From contig JAJDEH010000187.1 in assembly GCA_029259935.1 (NCBI GenBank), positions 1 to 16,800 on the forward strand: a stretch of DNA of 16,800 bases. Reading direction: 5' to 3'. How positions within the stretch are numbered: the stretch's first letter is position 1; each line of letters begins with the position of its first letter. The translations under genes and the position numbers were made by a program. Below the pieces are notes generated by a model that saw nothing but the letters and a program-made list of their open reading frames with translations, was not told the origin of the DNA and ran no database searches. The DNA is from Planctomycetota bacterium (GTDB lineage Bacteria; Planctomycetota; Planctomycetia; Pirellulales; Pirellulaceae). Below are positions 7,190-15,143 of the stretch, piece after piece.

Positions 7190-9139
7190 TCACGCTGACT
7201 GGCTTGGCTGCTCAAGACTTACCGCCGTGTCGTAATAGACGGCACAGCCGCCGGCGTCGCTTTGCTCGGCACGGATCAAGGCATTCGCGCAGTGGCCGTC
7301 TCGCAGCCAACCACCCTTTGGAATCAACAACACATCTGGCCGCTGTTGCGGATCGAACTGTAAGCGAACCGTCATTTCGCCAATCTCCGATCGAACCACG
7401 GCCAACTCTCCGTCAACAAACTCGGAAGCCGCCGAAGGATGCACAACCGCCGTGGCGTATTCATCCAACGATCCGTGGACCCATTGAGAGCCCTGCGAGT
7501 TCTCGGTCGACAACGCCATTAACAACAAGGGCCGTTCGGGCGACGTCGCGGGAGGCCGCGCTTCGACATTTCGAATGAGATTGACGCGACCGCTAGGCGT
7601 GGCGAACTTGCGGTCTTCAAACAGAATCGGTTTGGCCCGTGGATTCTTCACCGCTTGGCGGCGAAGATCTTCAAGCGACGCCCCCTCGTACGCAACGCCG
7701 CTTAACAGTCGCTCTTTCCAAGACTTGACATCCCGCGAAAACTCACCATTCATGCCAACCCGCCGCGCGAGTTGGCGGGCGATCTCATAGTCCGATTTGA
7801 CTCCCGCGGGCGGCTCGACAACGGGCCGCATTTCTGCCAGCCAATGATGTCCGTAGGCTCCCAGCAAATCGTCCTCTTCGAGCATCGTCGTGGTGGGCAG
7901 CACGACATCGGCACAACGGGCCGTATCGGTCAGAAACGAATCGACCACGACGGTCAGTTCACGTGACTTGAGTGCATCGGCGACGGTTCGCGAATCGGGA
8001 AGCATGGCGACGGGATTGGCCGCCGTAACCCACACCATGCGAATGGGCGGATCGTTGGCCTCCAGAATCCCTGGGCCCAGCAGTGGTTCCGGGATCGTCC
8101 GTGGTGCCACACTCTCGCCGCGCACAAACGACAGATCAAAGGCGCTACGTCGCTGGTAGTAGAACGACACGCCGCCGCCGACAACTCCGAGATTGCCGGA
8201 AATCGATGCCAGCGCGTCGATCGTACGGATAGTCGCCGCGCCCTGAGCCCGCCGCTGCATGCCCCAACCGACCAGAATTGCCGAGGGCCCGTCGGAGTAG
8301 CTTCGCGCCAGCAATTCGACTTCTTCCGTGGCGACGTCGGCCAATTCCGACCAGGCCTCAAGCGGCCGCGCAAACGCCAGCGACTCAAAATCGTCGAAGT
8401 GATCGCAATAGTTTTTCGCCCCGGCGTCGTGCCACTGTTCTCGGATCATGACTTGAGCCACTGCCAAAGCCAACGCGATGTCGGCTCCCGGTCGCGGCTG
8501 GACAAACTGGTCGCACAACGACGCCGTGCGATGGTGAACCGGATCAATCAGGATTAACCGCGCGCCGTTTTGCTTGGCCCGTTTCAGTATCGGCAGCAAG
8601 TGCACTTGGCTGACGTACGGATTCTTGCCCCACAAGATGATCGTTTTACTATTGAGCAAATCGAACAGGTCGTGGCTGTCTTCCTCGCCAAAATCGGCCG
8701 TTTGAGCGGCGTCGCCAGCTCCCGTGCAGATATCGCCGGTCTTGATCGTCACGGGTCCGAACTTTTCAAAGAAATAGTCGGTCACCAACTTCATCATGCC
8801 CATCGATCCGCCGCAGCGGTAATGCAGGATCGCGGCCGGCCCCGATTCTTTTTTGATGGCCGACATTCGCTCGGCGAGAAAGTCCAGCACTTGGTCCCAG
8901 GCCGCCGGTTGCAGTTCGCCGCCCGCGCTCCGCAACAAGGGTGTCGTGATGCGGTCCGGGTCGTACTGTCGCTCCAGAAAGCGGCTTGTGCGATGGCAAA
9001 TAAATCCCTGCGTGACCGGATGATTCGGATCGCCCTGTAAACGGACGGCTTTTCCGTTCTCGACGGTAACTCGCAGTCCACAAGCATCCGGACAATCACG
9101 GTTGCAGGCGGTCTTCAAAACTTGGGATTCAGTGGTCAT
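7190..9139 (-). CDS. molybdopterin (bis-MGD) oxidoreductase, DMSO reductase family
   Basis: A 649-residue single-subunit molybdoenzyme. The N terminus carries a [4Fe-4S] motif: Cys12, Cys16, Cys20 (ACNRDCPDACG) and Cys48 (GFICHR), spaced C-x3-C-x3-C-x27-C. Cys138 in TGDICTGAG falls where formate dehydrogenase and nitrate reductase relatives place the Sec/Cys ligand of molybdenum, so Cys ligation is likely. Later cofactor-binding signatures include ILWGKNPYVSQVH, LILIDPV, GWGMQRRAQG, VWVTAANPVAM and ADVVLPTTTMLEEDD, followed by a C-terminal molydopterin-dinucleotide-binding domain from about 535. There is no Tat signal, so it is cytoplasmic, and no electron-transfer or membrane subunit is next door. 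Substrate cannot be assigned; formate dehydrogenase-like or other oxyanion/thiol chemistry is possible. The ATG at 9139 is chosen over a TTG at 9175 because family similarity begins there and the upstream part overlaps a hairpin; neither has a clear Shine-Dalgarno. Confidence 0.9.
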   Translation of the reverse strand: MTTESQVLKTACNRDCPDACGLRVTVENGKAVRLQGDPNHPVTQGFICHRTSRFLERQYDPDRITTPLLRSAGGELQPAAWDQVLDFLAERMSAIKKESGPAAILHYRCGGSMGMMKLVTDYFFEKFGPVTIKTGDICTGAGDAAQTADFGEEDSHDLFDLLNSKTIILWGKNPYVSQVHLLPILKRAKQNGARLILIDPVHHRTASLCDQFVQPRPGADIALALAVAQVMIREQWHDAGAKNYCDHFDDFESLAFARPLEAWSELADVATEEVELLARSYSDGPSAILVGWGMQRRAQGAATIRTIDALASISGNLGVVGGGVSFYYQRRSAFDLSFVRGESVAPRTIPEPLLGPGILEANDPPIRMVWVTAANPVAMLPDSRTVADALKSRELTVVVDSFLTDTARCADVVLPTTTMLEEDDLLGAYGHHWLAEMRPVVEPPAGVKSDYEIARQLARRVGMNGEFSRDVKSWKERLLSGVAYEGASLEDLRRQAVKNPRAKPILFEDRKFATPSGRVNLIRNVEARPPATSPERPLLLMALSTENSQGSQWVHGSLDEYATAVVHPSAASEFVDGELAVVRSEIGEMTVRLQFDPQQRPDVLLIPKGGWLRDGHCANALIRAEQSDAGGCAVYYDTAVSLEQPSQSA

Positions 9140-9161
9140 GGCGAAGGAGGGGAATCCAGTT

Positions 9162-9182
9162 CTCCCCCTTGCCAAGGGGGAG
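9162..9182. repeat. 9-bp perfect inverted repeat, GC-rich hairpin
   Basis: CTCCCCCTT at 9162-9170 is the exact complement of AAGGGGGAG at 9174-9182 with a GCC loop. It sits between the stop of the SGNH gene (9230) and the start of the Mo oxidoreductase gene (9139), both on the minus strand, and is followed on the plus strand by a related AGAGGGGGT. Such C/G-rich short palindromes are often dispersed repeats in bacterial genomes. It could form a transcript hairpin between the two genes; there is no T-run to make it a classical terminator. Confidence 0.6.
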
Positions 9183-9229
9183 TTAGAGGGGGTCGCTCGC
9201 TAGTCTTGAATAGAAACTCTATTGCGGCC

Positions 9230-10312
9230 CTAGGGTTGCCTTGCTTTCAACAGGTTCGTTTCGTTTAAATACTTGTACATGATCCGAGCGACTTGCTTGT
9301 GTCCGTAGGCGTTCCAATGGCCATCGTCGTTGCCGATCAACAGCAAAGGAGCCGAGATGCCATTGTCGGCGAATGCCTGGTCGAGATCGAGCAGAGGGTC
9401 CTCAATTCGACGTTCATATTCCACCGAGAATTCTTGGTCCCACTTAGCCAGGTCGGGGCGGCGAGGATTTAGGAACGTGCCAAATTTGACTATCACTAGC
9501 TTGGAACCATGAGCTTGGCAGGCTGCCGAGATTTTGGCGATCAGCGAAACACTGTGTTGCATTGGATCATCGCCAGTGGGCCGCGATTTCTGATCGTCGG
9601 GTCGCGGCACCGGCACGTTGGACAGTTTCAGGTCCGCACCTTGAAACACGGGCTTGTACATCGTGTACTGTTTGGAATTCGTGTTGTTGGTGGCGTCGTT
9701 ACCCAAAAAGAAGAACAAGACAACGATGTCGGGATCGTACTTGAAGCCCTCGTCGGTCAAGAACAAAAACTCTTGATCCGTGCCCCATCCAGATACTCCC
9801 GAGTTCAGCACTTCCCAGTTTTTATTCAAATCAGCGAGTTGCTCCTCGAGCAATTCGGTGAAGATTTCGTCGTTGGAAACGCCATAGCCCCAAACGTAGG
9901 AATCTCCCAGTACCAGAATGCGACGTACGCCCTCGGGCTTGGCGTGGGAGTATTCGCGGTCGCGCAATCCTAGGGAGTTGATGCTGATGGTTTGGCCGTT
10001 CGTCTTCGATTTCCAATTGGGAATGTTTCGCCAGCCGAGCCGGGCATCGAACAAGTATCGGTGTCCGGTTCGTTCGTGTCCCGGTTCTTCCAGGTAGAGC
10101 GGCGGCGCTTGCAGTCGCGGATAGCCGGTTTCCGGGTCCAGCACCAACCGCTCCTGATGGAAGAGCACCAGCACGACCGCCACGAGCCCGGCCGCCACCG
10201 GTACGGCGACCGCGATAGCGCGGAACAGCCGTTGCCGGGCCGGCGCGATGGCCGTTCTTGCCAGACGATCGCTGCCCTTGCCTTGCGATTTTTCCGAATC
10301 TTGATCAGTCAT
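9230..10312 (-). CDS. membrane-anchored SGNH/GDSL-type hydrolase
   Basis: A 360-residue protein with one N-terminal membrane segment (about 33-51, AVAVPVAAGLVAVVLVL) after a basic, charged 30-residue cytoplasmic lead, then an external domain. From residue 130 the SGNH blocks appear in order: block I RILVLGDSYVWGYG with nucleophile Ser138, block II NSGVSGWGTDQ, block III FLGNDATNN with Asn205, and block V with Asp329 and His332 in NDDGHWNAYGH. SGNH enzymes are esterases, lipases or acetyl-transferring enzymes that act on lipids or polysaccharides; substrate unknown, and relatives with a DGHWN block V are often extracellular glycan O-acetyl(esterase/transferase) proteins. The ATG at 10312 is chosen because the open frame upstream runs into the oppositely oriented cytochrome gene and its translation lacks family character. 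No Shine-Dalgarno is evident; the bases before the ATG are C-rich. Confidence 0.85.
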   Translation of the reverse strand: MTDQDSEKSQGKGSDRLARTAIAPARQRLFRAIAVAVPVAAGLVAVVLVLFHQERLVLDPETGYPRLQAPPLYLEEPGHERTGHRYLFDARLGWRNIPNWKSKTNGQTISINSLGLRDREYSHAKPEGVRRILVLGDSYVWGYGVSNDEIFTELLEEQLADLNKNWEVLNSGVSGWGTDQEFLFLTDEGFKYDPDIVVLFFFLGNDATNNTNSKQYTMYKPVFQGADLKLSNVPVPRPDDQKSRPTGDDPMQHSVSLIAKISAACQAHGSKLVIVKFGTFLNPRRPDLAKWDQEFSVEYERRIEDPLLDLDQAFADNGISAPLLLIGNDDGHWNAYGHKQVARIMYKYLNETNLLKARQP

Positions 10313-10606
10313 GACGAGGGGGGATTGGACAAAGAGCGTCTCGGATGTCGACGGTAAGCCGAAACCCGCATAACCATTGCGACCCGTTCGTGAATCTACG
10401 TCCATCATGCGAGAAGTGAGGGGCCTCGGAAACCCCCGGCCAACTCGAACCCGGCGGCAAGTCATCCCCCGCCCCGCCAATGTGACCACGATGCGGGAAA
10501 GTCGAACCAACAGTGCGTTGATTCGTACAAAACGATAGCTTAAGATCAAGTTGTAGCCCCTCAACGCTTCCACTTCCGAATTCATCCATTTTCTGGGGAC
10601 TCTCCC
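10313..10606. other. divergent intergenic region
   Basis: This 294-base space separates the diverging SGNH (minus) and cytochrome (plus) genes and should contain both promoters. A plausible plus-strand promoter is listed separately. For the minus strand no convincing -35/-10 pair was found by eye. The minus frame is open across the whole region but gives an Arg-rich translation with no motif. Confidence 0.5.
10518..10546 (+). promoter_or_regulatory. candidate promoter of the octahaem cytochrome gene
   Basis: TTGATT at 10518-10523, a 17-base spacer, and TAAGAT at 10541-10546. Each box matches the sigma70 consensus at 4 of 6 positions. A start near 10553 would give a leader of about 54 bases before the GTG at 10607. 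Confidence 0.35.
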
Positions 10607-12607
10607 GTGGAGAACGCTGGCGAAAAAGACGGCCAAGTGGTGGGAAGTTCCAAGAAGTCCACGATTCTTGTCGTTTGTTTTCTGATAATTATCGCGGCTG
10701 TCTTTGCTTTCAACGGCTACGTCAAATATCGCCGCTCGAATGGTCCGGAAGTGGTGGAAGGCTCCGACCGCCCGTCGATCGACGAACCAGCGATCGACGT
10801 CCAGAAAATTGCCCTCAGAAAGATGCGCGAAAGAGAACCTCGCAGCATCGGTGGAAAATTTTCAGATAAGCATCAGGTCACGCTATGGTGGGACACCGTG
10901 CCCGCCAAGGTGCACGCGACTTGTGAATTGACGGGCATCGACAGCAACATTCATCCGGACGACTACGCCGGTCCCGAATCGTGCAAGAAGTGCCATGCCG
11001 AGAATTATGACAGTTGGTCCAAGCATTCCCATCGTTGGATGAACGCGGTGGCCGACAAGACTTCGCTCATGGGTGACTTTTCGGGTCAAACCATTGATTA
11101 TCTGGGCGGCACGGCGACATTCTATCAAGAGAATGGCGAATGCCGCATGAAGTTGGAACGGGGCGATGTGCGACGCGTGTTGCAAGTGAAAGAGACGATT
11201 GGTTCTAGGTTCTTCCAATATTATGTTGGCTTGCAGCTTGAAGGGCCCGAACCGAAAGAGCACGTGGTTTACCGATCGAATCATGTGTTTCCATTCGGCT
11301 ACTGGATGGATGCCGAAGAATGGGTGCCGACCGTTCACGTGGAAGAAGAGCAACCCGATGGCGAGCGGAATGACCCGTATCGCGAAATCCCTTTGAACCA
11401 TCCGGTCGCCCAATATACGCGGTCCTGCAATCACTGCCATACCACCTATCCGTTGGCCGACATGATCTCACGCAACCCGCAGTTAATGGCGCAGTTCACG
11501 CCGACTCCACTGCATTTTTCGCTGGCGACGTATCTTCGCGAGGCCCATCCCGAGTTGATGCAGAATGTGTCGCATCCCGCGGACCTGGCCGATTCCGAGG
11601 TCGACGAGCTGCGGAAGACAGTCGTCGATTTTGAAGCGAGTACGCACGCGGTCACCCATGGGATTAGTTGCGAAGCGTGTCACTTGGGCGCGAAAGAACA
11701 CGTTCTAAATAAGAAGATCAAGCCCAAGTTTTTTCCCAGCAGCCCGCACTTGTATGCTCAGGGTGAAGTGGATTTTGGACGCACCAACGAGAATGTCAAT
11801 TGGGCCTGCGGGCGCTGCCACGCGGGAAGCCGTCCTTATTACGCGGGCGGCATGGCGACTTGGAACTCGACCGAGTGCTCTGACGCCATGCGCGGAGCAT
11901 GCTACTCGGAATTGCGTTGTGTTGACTGTCACAATCCTCATAAGTCCATCGGGCCGAAGTGGAAGCGAACGCCTGAACAGGACGACGCCATCTGTCTGAA
12001 GTGCCACGAACAATTCGAGCAGCCGGAAACTCGCCAACAGCACACGCATCATTCGGCGGGCAGTGAAGGCACTCGTTGCATGAACTGCCACATGCCGCGA
12101 ATCAATGAAGGCTTGCAAGATGTCGTGCGGACACACACGATTTTCAAGCCTACGAACAAAGAGATGATTGAATCCAATCAGTTGAACGCTTGCAACATGT
12201 GCCACACCGACCAGCCGATCGATTGGACGCTAACTCATCTAAAAGACTGGTACGGAGCGGAATATTCCGAGAAAAAATTGGCCAAGGCGTACACCGACCG
12301 CTCGCAGCCCGTCGGACTCGGTTGGATGGCCAGCGAAAATGAATCCGTGCGACTGGTCGCGGCCGACGCTCTCCTGCGAACCGATTCCAAATGGGCCATG
12401 CCCCAACTGGCCGACGCCTTGGACGATCCTTACTTGCTGAACCGCCAATTCGCGCGGATCGGTCTCGAGCGGCTAATCGACATCAAGCTGAAGGATTTCG
12501 GCTATCATTTCTATATGTTGCCCGAGGAACGCCGCGAACCGGTTAGCAAGATCCGCGAGGAATTGCTACGGCTGCAAACGGAACTCCCGGCAACTTCCGA
12601 AGATTAG
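10607..12607 (+). CDS. membrane-anchored octahaem c-type cytochrome
   Basis: A 666-residue protein with a short polar lead and one membrane segment (about 19-36, TILVVCFLIIIAAVFAF), then a large extracytoplasmic part. Eight CxxCH haem c sites are present at residues 126-130 (CKKCH), 274-278 (CNHCH), 355-359 (CEACH), 401-405 (CGRCH), 438-442 (CVDCH), 463-467 (CLKCH), 491-495 (CMNCH) and 529-533 (CNMCH); many extra histidines are available as distal ligands. The first site with following HSHRWM resembles the cytochrome c554-like multihaem group. The last ~90 residues contain no haem and carry a HEAT-like helical pair (SVRLVAADALL, MPQLADALDD). Role is electron transfer or a multihaem redox enzyme; substrate unknown. 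The GTG start has GGGGA at 10595-10599 seven bases upstream. The metallophosphoesterase gene follows 102 bases later. Haem maturation genes are not in the window. Confidence 0.9.
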   Translation: MENAGEKDGQVVGSSKKSTILVVCFLIIIAAVFAFNGYVKYRRSNGPEVVEGSDRPSIDEPAIDVQKIALRKMREREPRSIGGKFSDKHQVTLWWDTVPAKVHATCELTGIDSNIHPDDYAGPESCKKCHAENYDSWSKHSHRWMNAVADKTSLMGDFSGQTIDYLGGTATFYQENGECRMKLERGDVRRVLQVKETIGSRFFQYYVGLQLEGPEPKEHVVYRSNHVFPFGYWMDAEEWVPTVHVEEEQPDGERNDPYREIPLNHPVAQYTRSCNHCHTTYPLADMISRNPQLMAQFTPTPLHFSLATYLREAHPELMQNVSHPADLADSEVDELRKTVVDFEASTHAVTHGISCEACHLGAKEHVLNKKIKPKFFPSSPHLYAQGEVDFGRTNENVNWACGRCHAGSRPYYAGGMATWNSTECSDAMRGACYSELRCVDCHNPHKSIGPKWKRTPEQDDAICLKCHEQFEQPETRQQHTHHSAGSEGTRCMNCHMPRINEGLQDVVRTHTIFKPTNKEMIESNQLNACNMCHTDQPIDWTLTHLKDWYGAEYSEKKLAKAYTDRSQPVGLGWMASENESVRLVAADALLRTDSKWAMPQLADALDDPYLLNRQFARIGLERLIDIKLKDFGYHFYMLPEERREPVSKIREELLRLQTELPATSED

Positions 12608-12609
12608 CG

Positions 12610-12688
12610 GGCGGCTCAAACCGCGTCCGCCAGACTCCACGACATGCTCGCCGCCGCGGCGGCTCAGCCCAGAGGACGTGGCGGCTCA
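12610..12688 (+). repeat. three copies of GGCGGCTCA and a 14-bp palindrome
   Basis: GGCGGCTCA occurs at 12610-12618, 12658-12666 and 12680-12688 in the 102-base gap between the cytochrome and metallophosphoesterase genes. The middle copy overlaps the perfect palindrome GCCGCCGCGGCGGC at 12650-12663. The arrangement could be a regulator site cluster, a transcript structure between cotranscribed genes, or simple GC-rich drift. Confidence 0.5.
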
Positions 12689-12709
12689 CCAGCCGAGAGG
12701 GATTGTCTT

Positions 12710-14473
12710 ATGCGCCAAGTATTCATCCGTAACGCGCGGTCTGTCGCCTCTCTGCTAGGGCTGTTGCTTGCCCTTCCTCTTACTGCGGAAGAGCCGATCT
12801 GCCGGATTGCCGCGATCTCCAACCCTTACATGACCGAGCTTTCCGCGAAGGAATTGGGCGACCGAAGTTGGGTCAAGCAGATTGCCCCCGCCGGCCTAAA
12901 ACAAGCGATCGCGATGGCCAACGCCACGAAACCGGATGCCATGGTGGTGCTGGGATCGTTGACGTGGTCGGGTTCGGAAAGTGACTTTCAGTTGGTTCGG
13001 AAGTACTTATCCAAAATTGAAGCACCGTTGCACACCGTTCCGGGCGTAAAGGATCTGGTCGATGGCGGGGACGACCGCTATTTGAAATTCTTCGCCAAGG
13101 AAAACGTGGCGGGACGTTCGGTGAACGTGAAGGGAGTTCATCTTCAATTCGCGCCGCTTTACGAACGAACGAGCGAGGCTCAGAAGCGCGTACTGGGCCA
13201 AATCAAGACGGGGCTGGCGAAGAGTCGAGATGCGAAGGCCGTGTTGATGTTCAGCGAACTGGATATTCCCGCACCGCCAAGTCCCGAAACGGCTAGCGAG
13301 ATTCAGCGGGAATACTGGGATTTGATTCACAAGCACAACGTGGCAGCGCGTTTTGCCGGCGGACACTCTCACACCGTAAGCTATGAAGACAGCCTGCCGT
13401 TCTGGAGCATTCCGTCATCGGGCTGGAGTTACACGCCCAAATGGGCCTTGGCGCTGATCACGGTTTACGCGAAGCACATCGAACTGGACTTGGTGCGTGC
13501 TGGCTTTCAGCCGATGCAACGATTGGTGATCCCCAATCCCGTGGCGGCTGAGCGGATGCCGAAGGCCGCGGACGACCGCTACGGCGTTCCTACTTATAGC
13601 GAAGACCTGCAACGGAAGCCCGATCTGACGTTCGTGCAACTTTCCGATTCGCAGTTCGACGATGGGACCGTGCCGCGCTATGCGGCCCGTTATACCCATG
13701 ATGAAGTGATGAACGAGTTGGCGGCAACTCAGGTCAACCGCTTGAATCCCGCCATGGTTTTCATGACGGGCGACCTGACCAACAAGAACACGCGGGCAGA
13801 ATGGGAAACGTATCGTCGCATTTACTCCAAACTAAAAATGCCGCTGCATCCGGTGCCTGGCAATCACGATACGCTCCACGACCGAAAGAAAATCGATCGC
13901 GATATTTTGGGGGATTTGTTTGAAACCGGCCGTGAGAATTGGCGGCTGGCCGACGAATTGTCGGGCGGACGGACCGCAGATCGAACGGCCCTGTACCGCC
14001 ACTTCACGAAACGCGAGCCGTACTATTGCGTCGAAAAGAATGGCTGTGCCTTCCTCTGTTTGAACACGCGCGTGGCTTCGGTCGACGACGAACAAATTCA
14101 CTGGCTGCGGCAGGAATTGGAACGAACGAAAGACGCCAAGCACGTTTTCGTGTTAGGGCATTACCCGGTACTCAAGGACTTCGGCAACAGCGTTCAAGGT
14201 CCCGAGGCACAGGAGATTCTGAACTTGCTGCGCGAGTATAAGGTTGCCGCCTACCTGTCGGGCCACCGGCATCGGTACGGATACCGAATTCACGACGGGA
14301 CGGCTCATGTTCTTTGCGATTGTTTGTGCTGGGGCGAATATCGGTCGTACCAGATCTACCACGTCTTTCCAGACCGCATCGTGGCCTGCTGGAAGCCGAT
14401 CTTTCGCAAAGATGGAAACCGTCCGCTGTACGAACGGGTCGTCTTGCCCGAACCGCGACACCACGGAAATTAA
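12710..14473 (+). CDS. secreted two-domain metallophosphoesterase, N-terminal copy degenerate
   Basis: A 587-residue protein with a signal peptide (hydrophobic LLGLLLALPLTA, cleavage near residue 26). Residues about 305-560 form a calcineurin-like phosphoesterase with all metal-binding blocks: Asp313 and Gln315 (LSDSQF, where DxH is more usual), Asp355 (GDLTN), Asn385-His386-Asp387 (PGNHD), His484 (GHYP) and His519/His521 (GHRHRYG). Residues about 30-275 follow the same plan but are decayed: ISNPY for the first block, GSLT instead of GDLT at 82-85, PGVKD instead of PGNHD at 111-115, with only GGHSH (218-221) retained. So the protein looks like an internal duplication with an inactive first domain. 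Such enzymes hydrolyse phosphate mono- or diesters outside the cytoplasm; substrate unknown. The ATG at 12710 has GAGAGG at 12695-12700. It may be cotranscribed with the cytochrome gene. Confidence 0.87.
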   Translation: MRQVFIRNARSVASLLGLLLALPLTAEEPICRIAAISNPYMTELSAKELGDRSWVKQIAPAGLKQAIAMANATKPDAMVVLGSLTWSGSESDFQLVRKYLSKIEAPLHTVPGVKDLVDGGDDRYLKFFAKENVAGRSVNVKGVHLQFAPLYERTSEAQKRVLGQIKTGLAKSRDAKAVLMFSELDIPAPPSPETASEIQREYWDLIHKHNVAARFAGGHSHTVSYEDSLPFWSIPSSGWSYTPKWALALITVYAKHIELDLVRAGFQPMQRLVIPNPVAAERMPKAADDRYGVPTYSEDLQRKPDLTFVQLSDSQFDDGTVPRYAARYTHDEVMNELAATQVNRLNPAMVFMTGDLTNKNTRAEWETYRRIYSKLKMPLHPVPGNHDTLHDRKKIDRDILGDLFETGRENWRLADELSGGRTADRTALYRHFTKREPYYCVEKNGCAFLCLNTRVASVDDEQIHWLRQELERTKDAKHVFVLGHYPVLKDFGNSVQGPEAQEILNLLREYKVAAYLSGHRHRYGYRIHDGTAHVLCDCLCWGEYRSYQIYHVFPDRIVACWKPIFRKDGNRPLYERVVLPEPRHHGN

Positions 14474-14514
14474 ATGGCCCAACTCACGCGGCCGGTCGTT
14501 GCATGAGCCGCAGC

Positions 14515-15015
14515 CTACGGTACCGGTACAACTCGTCTTGAACGGCCGGGCAACGGCGTATCAAGAATCAGAATCACGCCGTCTTTTTTGACCGACTTGA
14601 GTTGATTTAGCATCGGCGGGTTCTTCGGCCGCCACACGTGTACGTCGGTCGTCTTGGCTAGTTTCTTCCGCAGCACTTCGTCTTCGATCGGCTTGCCGCT
14701 GGCGTCGATCGCTCTGAACTTGCCTTGGGCGATGACGATCGCTCGGCGTTCTGGAATCACCCTAGTGACCGTAACCATGCGTTCTTCCATCCCTTCGCGG
14801 ATCAATCGCGTTTCGATCACCGGGACATAGACCGTGTATTCGATGGTCATGTCACCCGATTCGCGTATGTTGGCGCGCGATTGCGAAAGGGGCGATTCGG
14901 TGCCCGGCTTGTCCGCTTGCTCTTTCTTTTCGCTGACCTGCGCCGGGGCGGCCGAGGAGAAAAGAAACAGTACGGTCAGAAAAGTAAACCACTTCAAACC
15001 GGAATCAAAGTTCAT
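14515..15015 (-). CDS. small secreted protein of unknown function
   Basis: A 166-residue protein. Residues 1-26 are a signal peptide (FTFLTVLFLFSSAAPA, cleavage after APA). A short charged linker (27-55) leads to a strand-rich segment with YTVYVPVIETRLIREG and MVTVTRVIPERR, the kind of YTVxVPVxETR run seen in many planctomycete secreted proteins, and then a domain ending in GVILILDTPLPG. No catalytic motif was recognised. The ATG at 15015 is supported by a GGAG (complement at 15023-15026) seven bases upstream; the open frame extends further but without a signal-like start. It lies 128 bases downstream of the TIR-PfkB gene on the same strand and converges on the metallophosphoesterase gene with a 41-base gap. 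Confidence 0.75.
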   Translation of the reverse strand: MNFDSGLKWFTFLTVLFLFSSAAPAQVSEKKEQADKPGTESPLSQSRANIRESGDMTIEYTVYVPVIETRLIREGMEERMVTVTRVIPERRAIVIAQGKFRAIDASGKPIEDEVLRKKLAKTTDVHVWRPKNPPMLNQLKSVKKDGVILILDTPLPGRSRRVVPVP

Positions 15016-15143
15016 CGAATGGCTCCAATAAGTTGGCGGAAGATTTTGTGTGCCGGATGCCAAGGGATTGGCAATTCTACACGATTTGACATCAAGTGAA
15101 CGTATCATTTCTCACTGATTGGTCGCATCGCCGCGGCATTTGA

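Noticed and set aside
8570..9040. 156-residue plus-strand ORF
   Set aside because: Antisense to the conserved N-terminal part of the molybdoenzyme; composition explained by codon bias of that gene.
9140..9175. TTG start at 9175 for the molybdoenzyme
   Set aside because: The 12 extra residues overlap the palindrome and are not family-like; ATG 9139 puts the first Cys motif at the usual distance from the N terminus.
10313..10636. 108-residue N-terminal extension of the SGNH protein
   Set aside because: It would overlap the start of the divergent cytochrome gene, and an ATG at 10312 lies at a sensible distance before the membrane segment.
12644..12709. 22-residue Ala/Gly/Arg-rich extension of the metallophosphoesterase
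   Set aside because: ATG 12710 follows GAGAGG and begins a normal signal peptide; the extension would hide it.
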